Positions 43,862 through 53,028 of a stretch of DNA of 64,000 bases are shown one piece after another. Both the position numbers and the translations under genes were made by a program. The DNA is from CAVVGB01 sp963747715 (lineage in GTDB: Bacteria > Actinomycetota > Thermoleophilia > Gaiellales > Gaiellaceae). A model generated the notes under the pieces. That model did no database searches. It was given only the letters and a program-made list of their open reading frames with translations, and was not told the DNA's origin. Position 1 is the first letter of the stretch; each line of letters begins with the position of its first letter. The stretch lies in assembly GCA_963747715.1 (NCBI GenBank), contig CAVVGB010000008.1:1-64000 (forward strand), in the 5' to 3' direction.

Positions 43862-46354
43862 ATGCAAGAAGCGATAGAGCATTCGACCGTTGCGTCGGAG
43901 GAAACGGACGGCTTGACCGCTGCCGCCCTCCGTGCCCAGACGTGGGCGGGCGAGCCCTTCCTCCGGGAGGGCGAGAACGCCGCCGAGGTCCTGGCCGAGG
44001 GCCGTGCCCGGCGCCGGGCGCTCGACGATGCGCTGGCCGAGATGGAGTCCGGGAGGCGCACACCCTCGTCGCCCTGGAAGGTCCGCTACGCGCTCATGCT
44101 CGGCCTCGAGCGCGTCCTGACCGACCAGCCGGCGCGACTGGCCTCGGGAACGGAGCTCAGGCGTCACCAGATCGACGCACTGGCCGGAATGCTCGCCGAG
44201 CTCATCTCCCGCCACGAGGAAGAGCCCGAGAACGGGAACGGCAACGGGAACGGCCACGCCGCCGCCGCCGTCGAGGAAGAGCCTGCCCCGGACGACGAGG
44301 AGGAGGCGGAAGGCGACGAGAGCGAGGAAGACGAGCCTGCGGCCGCGGACGACCCCGGTGCCGTCCGGCGCTACCGCTTCCGCCATCCGACCGCCTCCGG
44401 AAAGACGATCGCCGCGGCCGGTTTCGTCGAAGCGGCGCGGACGATGGGCGTCCTCATTCTCACCCACCGCCGCTTGCTCGTTCAGCAGTTCACGCGCGAC
44501 CTGACGACGGAGGGCTACGGCGACCGCCTACGCCCGGCGATTCAGAAGGGCCAGGAGCCGCTACGCGGCGACCCCATCACGATTCAGACCTATGCCTGGT
44601 TCGCGCGGCACGTCGACTCGGTGAGTCGCACCGCCTACCAGCTCGTCATCTGCGACGAGGCGCACACTGCGCTCGGCGAGAAGACGAGCGCCGCCATCAG
44701 AAGCCTCACGGAGCCGCTCTACATCGGCATGACCGCGACGGAGCAATTGATCGCGAAGCAGGTCTCCGACGTCTTCCCGGCCTCCGTCGACGAGCTTCCC
44801 TTCGGCGACGCCGCGCGGCGCGGCCTCATCGCTCCGCTCCGCTCCCTACGAGTCCGACCCGCTGCCGCCATTTCCTCGGTGCCGATCGTCGGCGGCGACT
44901 ACGACCAGGAGATTCTCGCCAAGGTCCTCGACCACGAGCTCATCAACCAAGCGGCCGCCAGCCTGTACCGCGATCGCTTCGACAACACGCCGGGCATCGT
45001 TTACGCCGCCGGCGTCGAGCACGCGTACAACCTCGCGCGCGAGTTCCGGGCCGCCGGTCTCAAGGCCGAGGCCGTCAGCGGTCGCACGCCGCCCGTCCGG
45101 CTCGCGGAGACGCTGGCCGCATACGAACGCGGCGACATCAACGTCCTCATCAACGCGATGCTGCTCGCGGAAGGCTGGAACTCGCCGCGCGCGACGATCT
45201 GCATGCACCTCGCGCCGACGGCGAGCCGCCGCGTCTACCAGCAGCGGATCGGTCGCATCATGCGCACGCATCCGCGCAAAGAGGCCGGCGTCGTCGTCGA
45301 CTTCGTCGACGACGCATCGACGCACAACGATCGGACGATCACGCTCCACAGCCTGCTCGACTCGGACTTCTACCGCCCCGGAGCGCGGGTGACGCCGGCG
45401 CCGCGCCGTCGCGTCCAGCGCCGCGCTCGGCGCAAGCTTTCGCCCGCGCCGTGGCTCGTGCCCGTGACCCCGGACGCGCGACGGCGCGTTCTCGTCATCC
45501 AGCGTGAGTGGGAGCGTGTCGATCCCGGCAAGCTCGCCGATGACGAGCAGCTCCTGTGGGCTCGCCTGGCCGGACGACAACTTCGCTACGAGGACCGGCA
45601 GCACTTCGCCGAAAAGCTCGCGAGAGCGAGTCGCGAGTGCCGTGAAGCGTTCTTGATGAGCTGCGCCGCCGAGAACCCGAACCGCCGCCTACGGCTTTCG
45701 GCACTCGGCGATCGCGTCGCCATCACTGTCGACCGCGCCAGCTTCGACGACCTCGTCACGATGATCAGCTCGGCGCCGACCTGGGAGAAGGATCGCGTGC
45801 AGGGCGTTCGCACACTCCTTCGCGCCATCGGCGAGGGCAAGGTCGAGGCGCCGGCCGACATCATCGCCCGCTGGACGTGGAGGCTCGCGCGCGCGACGCG
45901 CAAGCTCCAGGACCGCCGCGCCAGCTCCGAGCTCCCCGAGGCGAAGCGTCTCCTCGGCGCGCTCACGAACTCGCGAGGGCACCGGCACGAGGAGAATGCT
46001 GCGCGCCTCGTGAACGTTGCGCTCGAGCAGCCCGTTCACGTCGCCGTCGCGCTCCTCGCCTCAGCGGAGGGCTACACGCCGACCGCGCAGCAGTTGACCG
46101 ACCGCGCGCGCGAGCGCATCGGGACGATCAACGAGATCGCCAACGCTCTTGCGGACAACCTGCCGGCGCCGAAGCAGCATTCCGGCAAGTCGCGCCGTCG
46201 GCGGCGCAAGAAGAAGAGCAAGGCGCAACAGGGTCAGCAGGCCGCGCAGGCGGGGAAGCCGGAAAAGGCCCCGGTCGCCGAAGGCGCCGCGAGCGATGGC
46301 CAGTCAGAGCCGGCGCCCGCGGCCACGGTCGAAGAAGCCGCCTCGAGCGCCTAG
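43862..46354 (+). CDS. SF2 DEAH-type helicase with acidic insert
   Basis: An 830-residue protein. A Q-motif-like start (TELRRHQIDALAGMLAELIS), then a 45-residue insert rich in Gly/Asn, Glu and Asp (NGNGNGNG followed by EEEPAPDDEEEAEGDESEED), directly before motif I HPTASGKTIAAAGF. Motif II is CDEAH, motif III MTAT, and the second RecA lobe has AMLLAEGWNSPRATICMHLA and QQRIGRIMRTHPRKEAG. The C-terminal 300 residues are accessory, ending in a basic tail (RRRRRKKKSKAQQGQQ). The helix target is unknown; it could act in RNA or DNA repair. It is a single gene. Confidence 0.85.
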   Translation: MQEAIEHSTVASEETDGLTAAALRAQTWAGEPFLREGENAAEVLAEGRARRRALDDALAEMESGRRTPSSPWKVRYALMLGLERVLTDQPARLASGTELRRHQIDALAGMLAELISRHEEEPENGNGNGNGHAAAAVEEEPAPDDEEEAEGDESEEDEPAAADDPGAVRRYRFRHPTASGKTIAAAGFVEAARTMGVLILTHRRLLVQQFTRDLTTEGYGDRLRPAIQKGQEPLRGDPITIQTYAWFARHVDSVSRTAYQLVICDEAHTALGEKTSAAIRSLTEPLYIGMTATEQLIAKQVSDVFPASVDELPFGDAARRGLIAPLRSLRVRPAAAISSVPIVGGDYDQEILAKVLDHELINQAAASLYRDRFDNTPGIVYAAGVEHAYNLAREFRAAGLKAEAVSGRTPPVRLAETLAAYERGDINVLINAMLLAEGWNSPRATICMHLAPTASRRVYQQRIGRIMRTHPRKEAGVVVDFVDDASTHNDRTITLHSLLDSDFYRPGARVTPAPRRRVQRRARRKLSPAPWLVPVTPDARRRVLVIQREWERVDPGKLADDEQLLWARLAGRQLRYEDRQHFAEKLARASRECREAFLMSCAAENPNRRLRLSALGDRVAITVDRASFDDLVTMISSAPTWEKDRVQGVRTLLRAIGEGKVEAPADIIARWTWRLARATRKLQDRRASSELPEAKRLLGALTNSRGHRHEENAARLVNVALEQPVHVAVALLASAEGYTPTAQQLTDRARERIGTINEIANALADNLPAPKQHSGKSRRRRRKKKSKAQQGQQAAQAGKPEKAPVAEGAASDGQSEPAPAATVEEAASSA

Positions 46355-46384
46355 AGCTCTCGGGCCCGAGGCTAGGCTCTCCTC

Positions 46385-48028
46385 GTGGGCCTGCTCGTGG
46401 GCGTCGCCTTCGTGGCCGGGATGATCACGGCCGTCTCGCCGTGCGTCCTCCCGGTGCTGCCGATCATCTTCGCCGGCGCCGCAACGGGCGGGGCGCGACG
46501 GCCCTACGCCGTCATCGCCGGGCTCGTCGTCTCCTTCACGCTTTTCACGCTCGCGGCGGCAACGCTCCTGCGCGCGCTCGGGTTGCCCGAGGATTTCCTG
46601 CGTAACTTCGCCATCGCGGTCGTGTTCCTGGTCGCCGCGTCCTTGCTGTGGGATCCGCTCGGCAGGCTTCTCCAGCGTCCGTTCCTGGCGCTCGGGCGCC
46701 GCGCCCCGGGAGACGTCGGCGGCGGCTTCCTGCTCGGCCTCAACCTCGGCGTCCTCTTCACGCCGTGCGCGGGACCCGTCATCGCTGCGATCGCCACGGT
46801 GGCCGCGGCCGAACGGTGGACGGTCGGCGCGGTCTTCATCACGCTCGCGTACGCGCTCGGCGCCGGGGTCGTCCTGCTCGGGTTCGCGCTCGCCGCACGT
46901 CGCGGCCTCGCCCTGCGAGGGCTCCGGCAGCGCGCCCCGCTCGTGCGCCGCGTCCTCGGCGGCGTCTTGGCGGTGACCGGCGTGCTGATGGTCCTCGGCC
47001 TCGATCTGGACCTCGCCACGCGCGTTCCGGAGTACACCCGCGCGCTGCAGGGCCTCGAGGAGAGCGCCTCGGCGCAATCGGAGCTCGACGAGCTCGTCGG
47101 CCGCGAGGGGTCGCCGATCGAGGAGAGCACCCTGCGCGATTTCGGCCAGGCGCCCGACTTCGAGCAGATCGCCCTGTGGGTCAACTCGGAGCCGCTCAGC
47201 ATCGAGGAGCTGCGCGGCAAGGTGGTCGTGCTCGACTTCTGGACGTACTCGTGCGTGAACTGCTTACGCACGCTTCCGCACGTGAAGGAGTGGTACTCGA
47301 CGTACCGCGAGGACGGTCTCGTCATCGTCGGCGTGCACACGCCCGAGTTCTCCTTCGAGCGCGTTCCCGACAACGTCCGCCGCGAGGTCGACTCACTCGG
47401 CATCGAGTATCCAGTCGCGCTCGACAACGAGTTCGGGACCTGGAACGCCTGGGAGAACCGCTACTGGCCCGCGAAGTACTTCATCGACCGCCGCGGCCAC
47501 GTTCGCTTCGCGCATTTCGGTGAGGGCGACTACACCGAGAGCGAGAAGGTCATTCGCACGCTGCTGGCGGAAAGCGATCTCCCGGCCCCCGTATCGCCGT
47601 CCATCGACGACCGCACGCCGAACGAGCCGCAAACTCCGGAGACGTACCTGGGCTACGAGCGAATCGGCTTCTTCGTCGGCTCGCCGCTCGTGAAGGACCG
47701 CGAGAGCACGTACACGATCCCGGACTTCATCCCGGCTGACGGCTTCGCCTACGGCGGGCGCTGGACGGTGGAAGACGAGCGAATCGTCGCGGGCGAGGGC
47801 GCGCGACTGCGACTCAAGTACCACGCCCACGATGTCTTCCTCGTGCTCGGCACGAGCGGAGAAGCGGAAACGGTGAGGGTCACGGTCGACTCGCGGACCG
47901 TGCGAACGATCCGTGTCGCGGAGGACCGGCTCTACACCCTCGCCCGCTTCCCGGGGCCGGCGATGTCGCGCACCCTCGACCTCGAGTTTTCGCCCGGAAC
48001 CGAAGCCTACGCCTTCACCTTCGGTTAA
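46385..48028 (+). CDS. dipZ: DipZ-like CcdA-thioredoxin fusion
   Basis: A 547-residue protein. Residues 1-190 form a CcdA-type membrane domain with the redox Cys in ITAVSPCVLPVLPIIF and NLGVLFTPCAGPVIAA. Residues 260-400 form a thioredoxin/TlpA domain (LDFWTYSCVNCLRTLPHVKE, with CVNC) and residues 420-547 the beta-rich C-terminal domain of DipZ (YLGYERIGFFVGSPLVKDRE). DipZ carries reducing equivalents across the membrane to exported thiols, e.g. for cytochrome c maturation. GTG start; it follows the helicase by 30 bases and converges with PAC2. Confidence 0.9.
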   Translation: MGLLVGVAFVAGMITAVSPCVLPVLPIIFAGAATGGARRPYAVIAGLVVSFTLFTLAAATLLRALGLPEDFLRNFAIAVVFLVAASLLWDPLGRLLQRPFLALGRRAPGDVGGGFLLGLNLGVLFTPCAGPVIAAIATVAAAERWTVGAVFITLAYALGAGVVLLGFALAARRGLALRGLRQRAPLVRRVLGGVLAVTGVLMVLGLDLDLATRVPEYTRALQGLEESASAQSELDELVGREGSPIEESTLRDFGQAPDFEQIALWVNSEPLSIEELRGKVVVLDFWTYSCVNCLRTLPHVKEWYSTYREDGLVIVGVHTPEFSFERVPDNVRREVDSLGIEYPVALDNEFGTWNAWENRYWPAKYFIDRRGHVRFAHFGEGDYTESEKVIRTLLAESDLPAPVSPSIDDRTPNEPQTPETYLGYERIGFFVGSPLVKDRESTYTIPDFIPADGFAYGGRWTVEDERIVAGEGARLRLKYHAHDVFLVLGTSGEAETVRVTVDSRTVRTIRVAEDRLYTLARFPGPAMSRTLDLEFSPGTEAYAFTFG

Positions 48029-48933
48029 TCGTCAGCCTCTTCCTCTTCCTTGCGGCGAGCTTCGTGCTCGCGCAGGAAGCGCGTGAGCTCGGCGGCGAGC
48101 GCATCCCCTGACGGAACATCGAGCTCCTCACCGAGCGTGTCTCGGCGGCGTTCGAGCTCCTGCACGTAGGCCTCGGTCTCCTCGTCCGAGGCGACGGCCT
48201 CACTCACCTGCTGCTCGTAGGCATCCGCGGCGCGTTCGAGATCGTCGAGCTCGAGCTCCGTGCCGAGCAGGTCGCCGAGGCGGGTGCACAACGCGAGTGC
48301 AGCCTTGGGACTCGCCGCGAGCGACGCATAGTGGGGAACGGCTGCCCAGAGGCTCGCGGAAGGCAGCCCGGCGGCGCGGCAGGCGTCGTGGAGCACGCCG
48401 ACGATCCCCGTCGGCCCCTCGTAGCGCGAGGCGGCCAGACCGAGCTCCTCGACGAGGTTCGGGTCGCTCGCCGATCCCGTTACCGGCGCGGGCCGCGTGT
48501 GCGGGACGTCGGCGAGGAGCGCACCGAGCGTGACGACGAGCTCGACCCCGAGATCCTGCGCGAGCTCGACGATCTCGCCCGTGAACGTGCGCCAGCGAAG
48601 ATTCGGCTCGAAGCCGAGGACGAGGACTGCGTCGCGCTCCGTCTCGGGCACGGACCCGTGGAAGAAGACGGTCTCGGGCCAGGAGATCCGGCGCGTGACT
48701 CCGCCCTCGAGCGCGACGTGCGGGCGCACCGCCTGGAAGTCGAAGAACTCCTCGGGATCGACGTCGGCGAAGCGGCGCGCTTCCCAGGACTGCGCGAGGA
48801 AGCTCGCGGCCAGTGACGCGCCCTGCGCGCCGTCGTTCCAGCCGCGAAAGGCGGCCACGAGAACCGGGTTTCGCAGGCTAGGCCGGCGCTCGATGCGGAG
48901 GTACGTCCCGATCCCCTGAGTGTAAGGGGCCAC
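48025..48933 (-). CDS. PAC2 family protein
   Basis: A 302-residue protein of the PAC2 (proteasome assembly chaperone 2-like) family: LRNPVLVAAFRGWNDGAQGA, LAASFLAQSWEARRFADVDP, EEFFDFQAVRPHVALEGGV, then DAVLVLGFEPNLRWRTFTGE, ELVVTLGALLADVPHTRPAP and GPTGIVGVLHDACRAAGLPS. The C-terminus is helical and acidic. Actinobacterial members occur near proteasome genes or alone; the role is unproven. Its start overlaps the CtaA gene by 56 bases. Confidence 0.88.
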   Translation of the reverse strand: MAPYTQGIGTYLRIERRPSLRNPVLVAAFRGWNDGAQGASLAASFLAQSWEARRFADVDPEEFFDFQAVRPHVALEGGVTRRISWPETVFFHGSVPETERDAVLVLGFEPNLRWRTFTGEIVELAQDLGVELVVTLGALLADVPHTRPAPVTGSASDPNLVEELGLAASRYEGPTGIVGVLHDACRAAGLPSASLWAAVPHYASLAASPKAALALCTRLGDLLGTELELDDLERAADAYEQQVSEAVASDEETEAYVQELERRRDTLGEELDVPSGDALAAELTRFLREHEARRKEEEEADD

Positions 48934-49822
48934 GGACGAGGGACCCGCCGAGGAGGCGCGCGGCGAGCGCCACGACGCCCGCCCATACCGCCGTCGCGAG
49001 CCCGACGTGCGCGAGCACGACTCCCCACGGGAGCTTGGTACGCCACTGCACCTCGCCGATCACCATCTGGGCGACGAGGACGCCGAGGATCCCCGCCGCC
49101 AGGAAGAGGTCCACGCGGAACCGCTCTCCCGAAACCAGGAGGGCGACCACGAGCGCGAGGAAGGTCACGCCGAAGACGGCCGTTGCGCCGATATGCACGT
49201 GCAGCGCTTCGTCGAGATTGCCGATGCGTCTGATCTCTTCCCCGCCCGAGTGGGGCCCGGCGGCGGTGACGAGCGCACCGGTGACGACGAGGACGAGCGC
49301 GCTGGGAACAAGCGCCGCGGCGAGCCAGCCGGTCGCCACCGCGGCCCGCGGGACGATCGAGCCCCGCGCCCCGAGCACGACGACGACCGCGATCGCGAGC
49401 GCCACGAGCGAGAGAAGGAAGTGGGCCATCACCGTCAGCGGATGGAGCTCGAGGAGCACGGTGATCCCGCCGAGCACTCCTTGCAGGAGCACGGTGAGCG
49501 GCAGCGCCGCCGCCGCCCACACGACCCAGCGCGGCAAACGCTCCACTCGCCACGCGGCGATCGCCGCAGCGAGCGACACGAGGCCGACGACGACGCCGAC
49601 GCCGCGATTGCCGAACTCGACGAGCGCGTGGAAGTCCTTCTCCGGAAGGAACGTATCGCCGCAGCGCGGCCAGTTCTCGCATCCGAGGCCCGAAGCCGTC
49701 AGCCGCACCGTCGCGCCGCTGACGACGATGGCGAAGAGGAGCGCGAGCGTCACGTACGAGAGCCGGCGAAACGTCGTGCGCGAAACCGTGAAGGCGCGTA
49801 ACCGCCCCAGGCCTGCTTCCAT
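48878..49822 (-). CDS. ctaA: Heme A synthase (CtaA/COX15)
   Basis: A 314-residue protein with eight membrane helices and the conserved His residues: VSGATVRLTASGLGCENWPR with CGDTFLP, EFGNRGVGVVVGLVSLAAAI, PLTVMAHFLLSLVALAIAVV, GNLDEALHVHIGATAVFGVT and VVLAHVGLATAVWAGVVALA. It converts heme O to heme A for cytochrome oxidase. Cys pair ENWPRC fits the extracellular loop of the family. It starts on the last base of the selD stop (TGATG). Confidence 0.9.
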   Translation of the reverse strand: MEAGLGRLRAFTVSRTTFRRLSYVTLALLFAIVVSGATVRLTASGLGCENWPRCGDTFLPEKDFHALVEFGNRGVGVVVGLVSLAAAIAAWRVERLPRWVVWAAAALPLTVLLQGVLGGITVLLELHPLTVMAHFLLSLVALAIAVVVVLGARGSIVPRAAVATGWLAAALVPSALVLVVTGALVTAAGPHSGGEEIRRIGNLDEALHVHIGATAVFGVTFLALVVALLVSGERFRVDLFLAAGILGVLVAQMVIGEVQWRTKLPWGVVLAHVGLATAVWAGVVALAARLLGGSLVRGPLHSGDRDVPPHRAPA

Positions 49823-50850
49823 CAGCGAACCGAGACGCCGCTGCCCGCGACGACGTACCCGATGCGCGCCAGGAAGAGGCCGGCCTCGCGGAACGTCGCC
49901 TCGAGAACCGCGCCCTTGTCGGCCGGCACCGAGACGAGCAGGCCACCGGAGGTCTGCGGGTCGAAGCCGAGCAGCGCGATCTCGTCGGGAACCCCGTCGA
50001 GCTCGAGCACACCCGCCACGTAGTCGCGGTTCCGTTCGTCGCCGCCGGTGCGGATGCCCTCCGCGGCAACCGCAAGCGCGCCGGGCAGCGCGGGAAGAAA
50101 GGTCGCTTCGAGCTCGATGCGCACGTCGCTTCGCTCCGCCATCTCGCGCGCGTGGCCGAAGAGGCCGAACCCGGTGACGTCCGTGACGGCGTTCGGCTCG
50201 AACGGGCGCAGCGTCTCCGCCGCCTCGGCGTTCAGCTCCGTCATCGAAGCGGTCGTCTCGGCCACTTCGTCCTCTCCGACGACATCCTTGCGCGCTCCGG
50301 CGAGCACGAGCCCCGTCCCGAGCCGCTTCGTCAGGTAGAGCGCGTCCCCAGGCCGTGCGCCGTTCTTGCGCCAGAGGGCCTTCGGGCTCGCGTTCCCCAC
50401 GACCGCGAGGCCGTACTTCGGCTCCTCGTCGCGGATCGTGTGCCCGCCGGCGAGCACGGCGCCCGCCTCGGCCACCTTGGCCGCCGCCGAGTCGAAGATC
50501 GAGCGCACGGTCTCGACGGGCAGCTCTTCCGGGAAGGCGGCGATCGAGAGCGCGACGAGCGGCCGCCCGCCCATCGCGAACACGTCGTTGAGGGCATTCG
50601 CAGCCGCCACGGCTCCGAACAGCGCCGGGTCGTCGAGCATCGGCGGGAAGAAGTCGACGGTGAAGATAAGCGCGCGCTCGTCGTCGAGGCGGTACACCGC
50701 AGCGTCGTCGGCCGGCGAGAGCCCGACGAGCAGGTCCTCGGTGGCAGCCGGAGCGAACCCCGCCAGAAGCTCCTCGAGCTTGGCGGCCGAGTACTTGGCG
50801 GCACAGCCTCCGCCGGCCTCCAGCCCGCTGAGGCGCGCACTAGTCTCCAC
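49822..50850 (-). CDS. selD: Selenide, water dikinase (Cys form)
   Basis: A 342-residue protein. The catalytic loop is AGGGCAAKYSAAKLEELLAG, with Cys at residue 16 and Lys19. Further signatures: AVYRLDDERALIFTVDFFPP, NALNDVFAMGGRPLVALSIA, VLAGGHTIRDEEPKYGLAVV, AVTDVTGFGLFGHAREMAER and DPQTSGGLLVSVPADKGAVL. SelD makes selenophosphate from selenide and ATP. The GTG start is only four bases from the divergent ATG at 50855. No other selenium gene (selA, selB, tRNA-Sec, mnmH) is in the window. Confidence 0.93.
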   Translation of the reverse strand: METSARLSGLEAGGGCAAKYSAAKLEELLAGFAPAATEDLLVGLSPADDAAVYRLDDERALIFTVDFFPPMLDDPALFGAVAAANALNDVFAMGGRPLVALSIAAFPEELPVETVRSIFDSAAAKVAEAGAVLAGGHTIRDEEPKYGLAVVGNASPKALWRKNGARPGDALYLTKRLGTGLVLAGARKDVVGEDEVAETTASMTELNAEAAETLRPFEPNAVTDVTGFGLFGHAREMAERSDVRIELEATFLPALPGALAVAAEGIRTGGDERNRDYVAGVLELDGVPDEIALLGFDPQTSGGLLVSVPADKGAVLEATFREAGLFLARIGYVVAGSGVSVR

Positions 50851-50854
50851 GGGA

Positions 50855-51730
50855 ATGGAGGTTACCGCCGAGGTACCGAAGGCCTACGGGGGTCAGAACA
50901 TGACGGCGACGCTTCGCCGCGTCCTCGTGCGCGCGCCGCGCGCGGAGGACCGGGTCGCCTGGCACGCATACGGCTGGCGGGCCGAGCCCGACCCGGTCAA
51001 GGCAACAGAGGAGCACGAGGCGTTCTGCGCGCTGCTCGCCGACGCGGGAGCCGAGGTCGTGCTCGGCCAGACCCCGATCGGGCTTTGCCCGGACCAGATT
51101 TACGTCCACGATCCCGCGCTCGTCTCGGACCAAGGGGCAATCCTCCTCAGGCCCGGCAAGGAAGGCAGGCGCATCGAAGTGGACGCGATGGGCGCGGACC
51201 TCGTGGAAGCCGGCCTGCCGATCGCCGCCACGTTGGAGGCACCCGCGCTGGCTGAGGGCGGAGACCTGGTCTGGCTCGACGAGCGAACACTGCTTGTCGG
51301 GCTCGGCTACCGCACGAACGCCATGGGAGTCGAAGCTCTTCGCGCGGCGCTCACCGACGTCAATGTCGTCGCGTTCGACCTTCCGTACTTGCACGGACGG
51401 AGCGAGGTGCTCCATCTCATGTCGCTGCTCTCGATGCTCGACGGGGATCTGGCGGTCGCCTACCCGCGCCTCATGCCGGTGCGGCTCGTCGAGCTGCTCG
51501 ACAGCCGTGGCGTCGAGCTCGTCGAGGTGCCCGACGAAGAGTTCGAGACCATGGGACCGAACGTGCTGGCGCTCGCGCCGCGCGTGGCTCTCGCGCTCGA
51601 GGGCAACACCGAGACGCGCCGGCGGCTCGAGCGCGCAGGCGTCGACGTCACTGTCTACGCCGGCGACGAGATCTCGCGCAAGGGCGACGGAGGCCCGACG
51701 TGCCTCACGCGCCCGTTGCTTCGGGGCTAG
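50855..51730 (+). CDS. Amidinotransferase-fold (DDAH-like) hydrolase
   Basis: A 291-residue protein with the pentein fold: YGGQNMTATLRRVLVRAPRA, GLCPDQIYVHDPALVSDQGA, LAEGGDLVWLDERTLLVGLG, YLHGRSEVLHLMSLLSMLDG (active His) and RKGDGGPTCLTRPLLRG (catalytic Cys). Such enzymes hydrolyse guanidino groups (dimethylarginine, arginine) or transfer amidino groups. Length and motifs match DDAH-like actinobacterial proteins. The start at 50855 keeps the conserved YGGQNM block. It converges with the rhodanese gene: both stops share CTAG. Confidence 0.88.
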   Translation: MEVTAEVPKAYGGQNMTATLRRVLVRAPRAEDRVAWHAYGWRAEPDPVKATEEHEAFCALLADAGAEVVLGQTPIGLCPDQIYVHDPALVSDQGAILLRPGKEGRRIEVDAMGADLVEAGLPIAATLEAPALAEGGDLVWLDERTLLVGLGYRTNAMGVEALRAALTDVNVVAFDLPYLHGRSEVLHLMSLLSMLDGDLAVAYPRLMPVRLVELLDSRGVELVEVPDEEFETMGPNVLALAPRVALALEGNTETRRRLERAGVDVTVYAGDEISRKGDGGPTCLTRPLLRG

Positions 51731-52581
51731 CTGCTTCCTTTGTCGATCGGTACATCCACGAGGTTGCCCCACTCGGTCCACGAGCCGTCGTAGTTGCGGA
51801 CGTTCTCGTAGCCGAGCAGCTCACGGAGCACGAACCACGTGTGCGCACTGCGCTCGCCGATGCGGCAGTAAGCCGTGATCTCCTTCTCCGGAGTGACGCC
51901 CTTGCCGCCGTAGAGCTCGCGGAGCGCGTCGGCCGTCTTGAAGGTCCCGTCGTCCTGCACGGCGCTCGCCCATGGGATGGAGGCGGCCGAAGGGATGTGG
52001 CCCCCGCGCTGTGCTCCCTCCTGCTCGTAGCCGGGCGGCGCGATCAGGTCGCCCGCGTACTCACCCGGTGAGCGCACGTCGACGAGTGCGCGTTCCTTCG
52101 CGCCGAGGCCCTCGCGAACCTCGTCGCGATAGGCGCGGATCGACTCGTCGCGTTCGGAAGCCTTGTACTGCTTCGCGCTCGGAGAAGGGACGTCCGCGGT
52201 GATCTCGCGGCCCTCGTCGATCCACTTCTGGCGCCCGCCGTCGAGGATGCGCACGTCCCCGTGGCCGTAGGTCTTCAGGTACCAGTAGGCGTACGCGGCG
52301 AACCAGTTGTTCTTGTCGCCGTAGAGAACGACCGAGGTGTCGTTGCCGATGCCGCGCTCACCGAGGACGCGCTCGAAGGTCTCGCGGTCGACGAGGTCGC
52401 GCTCGACGGGATCCTGGAGGTCCTCCCGCCAGTGGAGCTTGACGGCTCCGGGGATGTGGCCCTCGTCGTAGAGGTCGGGATTCTCGTCGACTTCGGCCAC
52501 GACCACGGTGTCGTCCTGAAGGTGCTCTTCGAGCCACTCCGTGGTGACGAGAACCGGCTTCGCGTACCCATTTTCCGCCAT
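51727..52581 (-). CDS. Thiosulfate/3-mercaptopyruvate sulfurtransferase
   Basis: A 284-residue protein with two rhodanese domains: the inactive first (LVTTEWLEEHLQDDTVVVAE, YLKTYGHGDVRILDGGRQKW) and the active second (ALVDVRSPGEYAGDLIAPPG), whose loop CRIGERSAHTWFVLRELLGY carries the catalytic Cys at about residue 241. The loop CRIGERS is that of thiosulfate sulfurtransferases. It moves sulfane sulfur, for example in cyanide detoxification. GAGGAG precedes the ATG. Confidence 0.92.
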   Translation of the reverse strand: MAENGYAKPVLVTTEWLEEHLQDDTVVVAEVDENPDLYDEGHIPGAVKLHWREDLQDPVERDLVDRETFERVLGERGIGNDTSVVLYGDKNNWFAAYAYWYLKTYGHGDVRILDGGRQKWIDEGREITADVPSPSAKQYKASERDESIRAYRDEVREGLGAKERALVDVRSPGEYAGDLIAPPGYEQEGAQRGGHIPSAASIPWASAVQDDGTFKTADALRELYGGKGVTPEKEITAYCRIGERSAHTWFVLRELLGYENVRNYDGSWTEWGNLVDVPIDKGSS

Positions 52582-52629
52582 CTTCGACTCCTCTACTTTA
52601 GAAATTGAAGCGTGAGTATACTCGGTCGC

Positions 52630-53028
52630 ATGATCAATCTCGGGGATGTGATGGCACGCGCAGTCGTGTCCGTCGCGCCCGAGGACACTTTAGGAGAAGC
52701 GGCTCAGAAGATGGTCGACGAGGGCGTCGGGTCCGCGGTCGTCCTCGACCACGGCCGCCTGATCGGGATCCTCACGGAGCGCGACCTGCTCAAGGCCGCC
52801 GCCGGCCGCGTGCACTCGAGCGAGGCCCGTGTGCGGGAGTGGATGACGGAGGAGCCCATCACGGCCTCATCCGAGACCTCGGTGGAGGACGCCGTCAGGA
52901 CGATGCTCGAGCACGGCTTCCGCCACCTGCCGGTCGTCGAGGAGGGCCGCACCGTCGGGGTCGTCAGCCTCCGCGAGGTCGTCCGCGCCACCGTTATGGC
53001 GGGCGGCTTCGAAGGCCTCAGCGTTTAG
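52630..53028 (+). CDS. CBS-domain protein
   Basis: A 132-residue protein that consists of two CBS units: VMARAVVSVAPEDTLGEAAQ, GSAVVLDHGRLIGILTERDL, then VREWMTEEPITASSETSVED and GFRHLPVVEEGRTVGVVSLR. CBS pairs bind adenine nucleotides. It is divergent from the sulfurtransferase. Start taken at the ATG at 52630; a GTG at 52612 is possible. Its stop abuts that of the 33-residue membrane peptide. Confidence 0.88.
   Translation: MINLGDVMARAVVSVAPEDTLGEAAQKMVDEGVGSAVVLDHGRLIGILTERDLLKAAAGRVHSSEARVREWMTEEPITASSETSVEDAVRTMLEHGFRHLPVVEEGRTVGVVSLREVVRATVMAGGFEGLSV

Noticed and set aside
49822..51730. Selenoprotein with in-frame TGA near selD
   Set aside because: No neighbouring gene shows a TGA replacing an expected Cys or Sec, and selD itself uses Cys.
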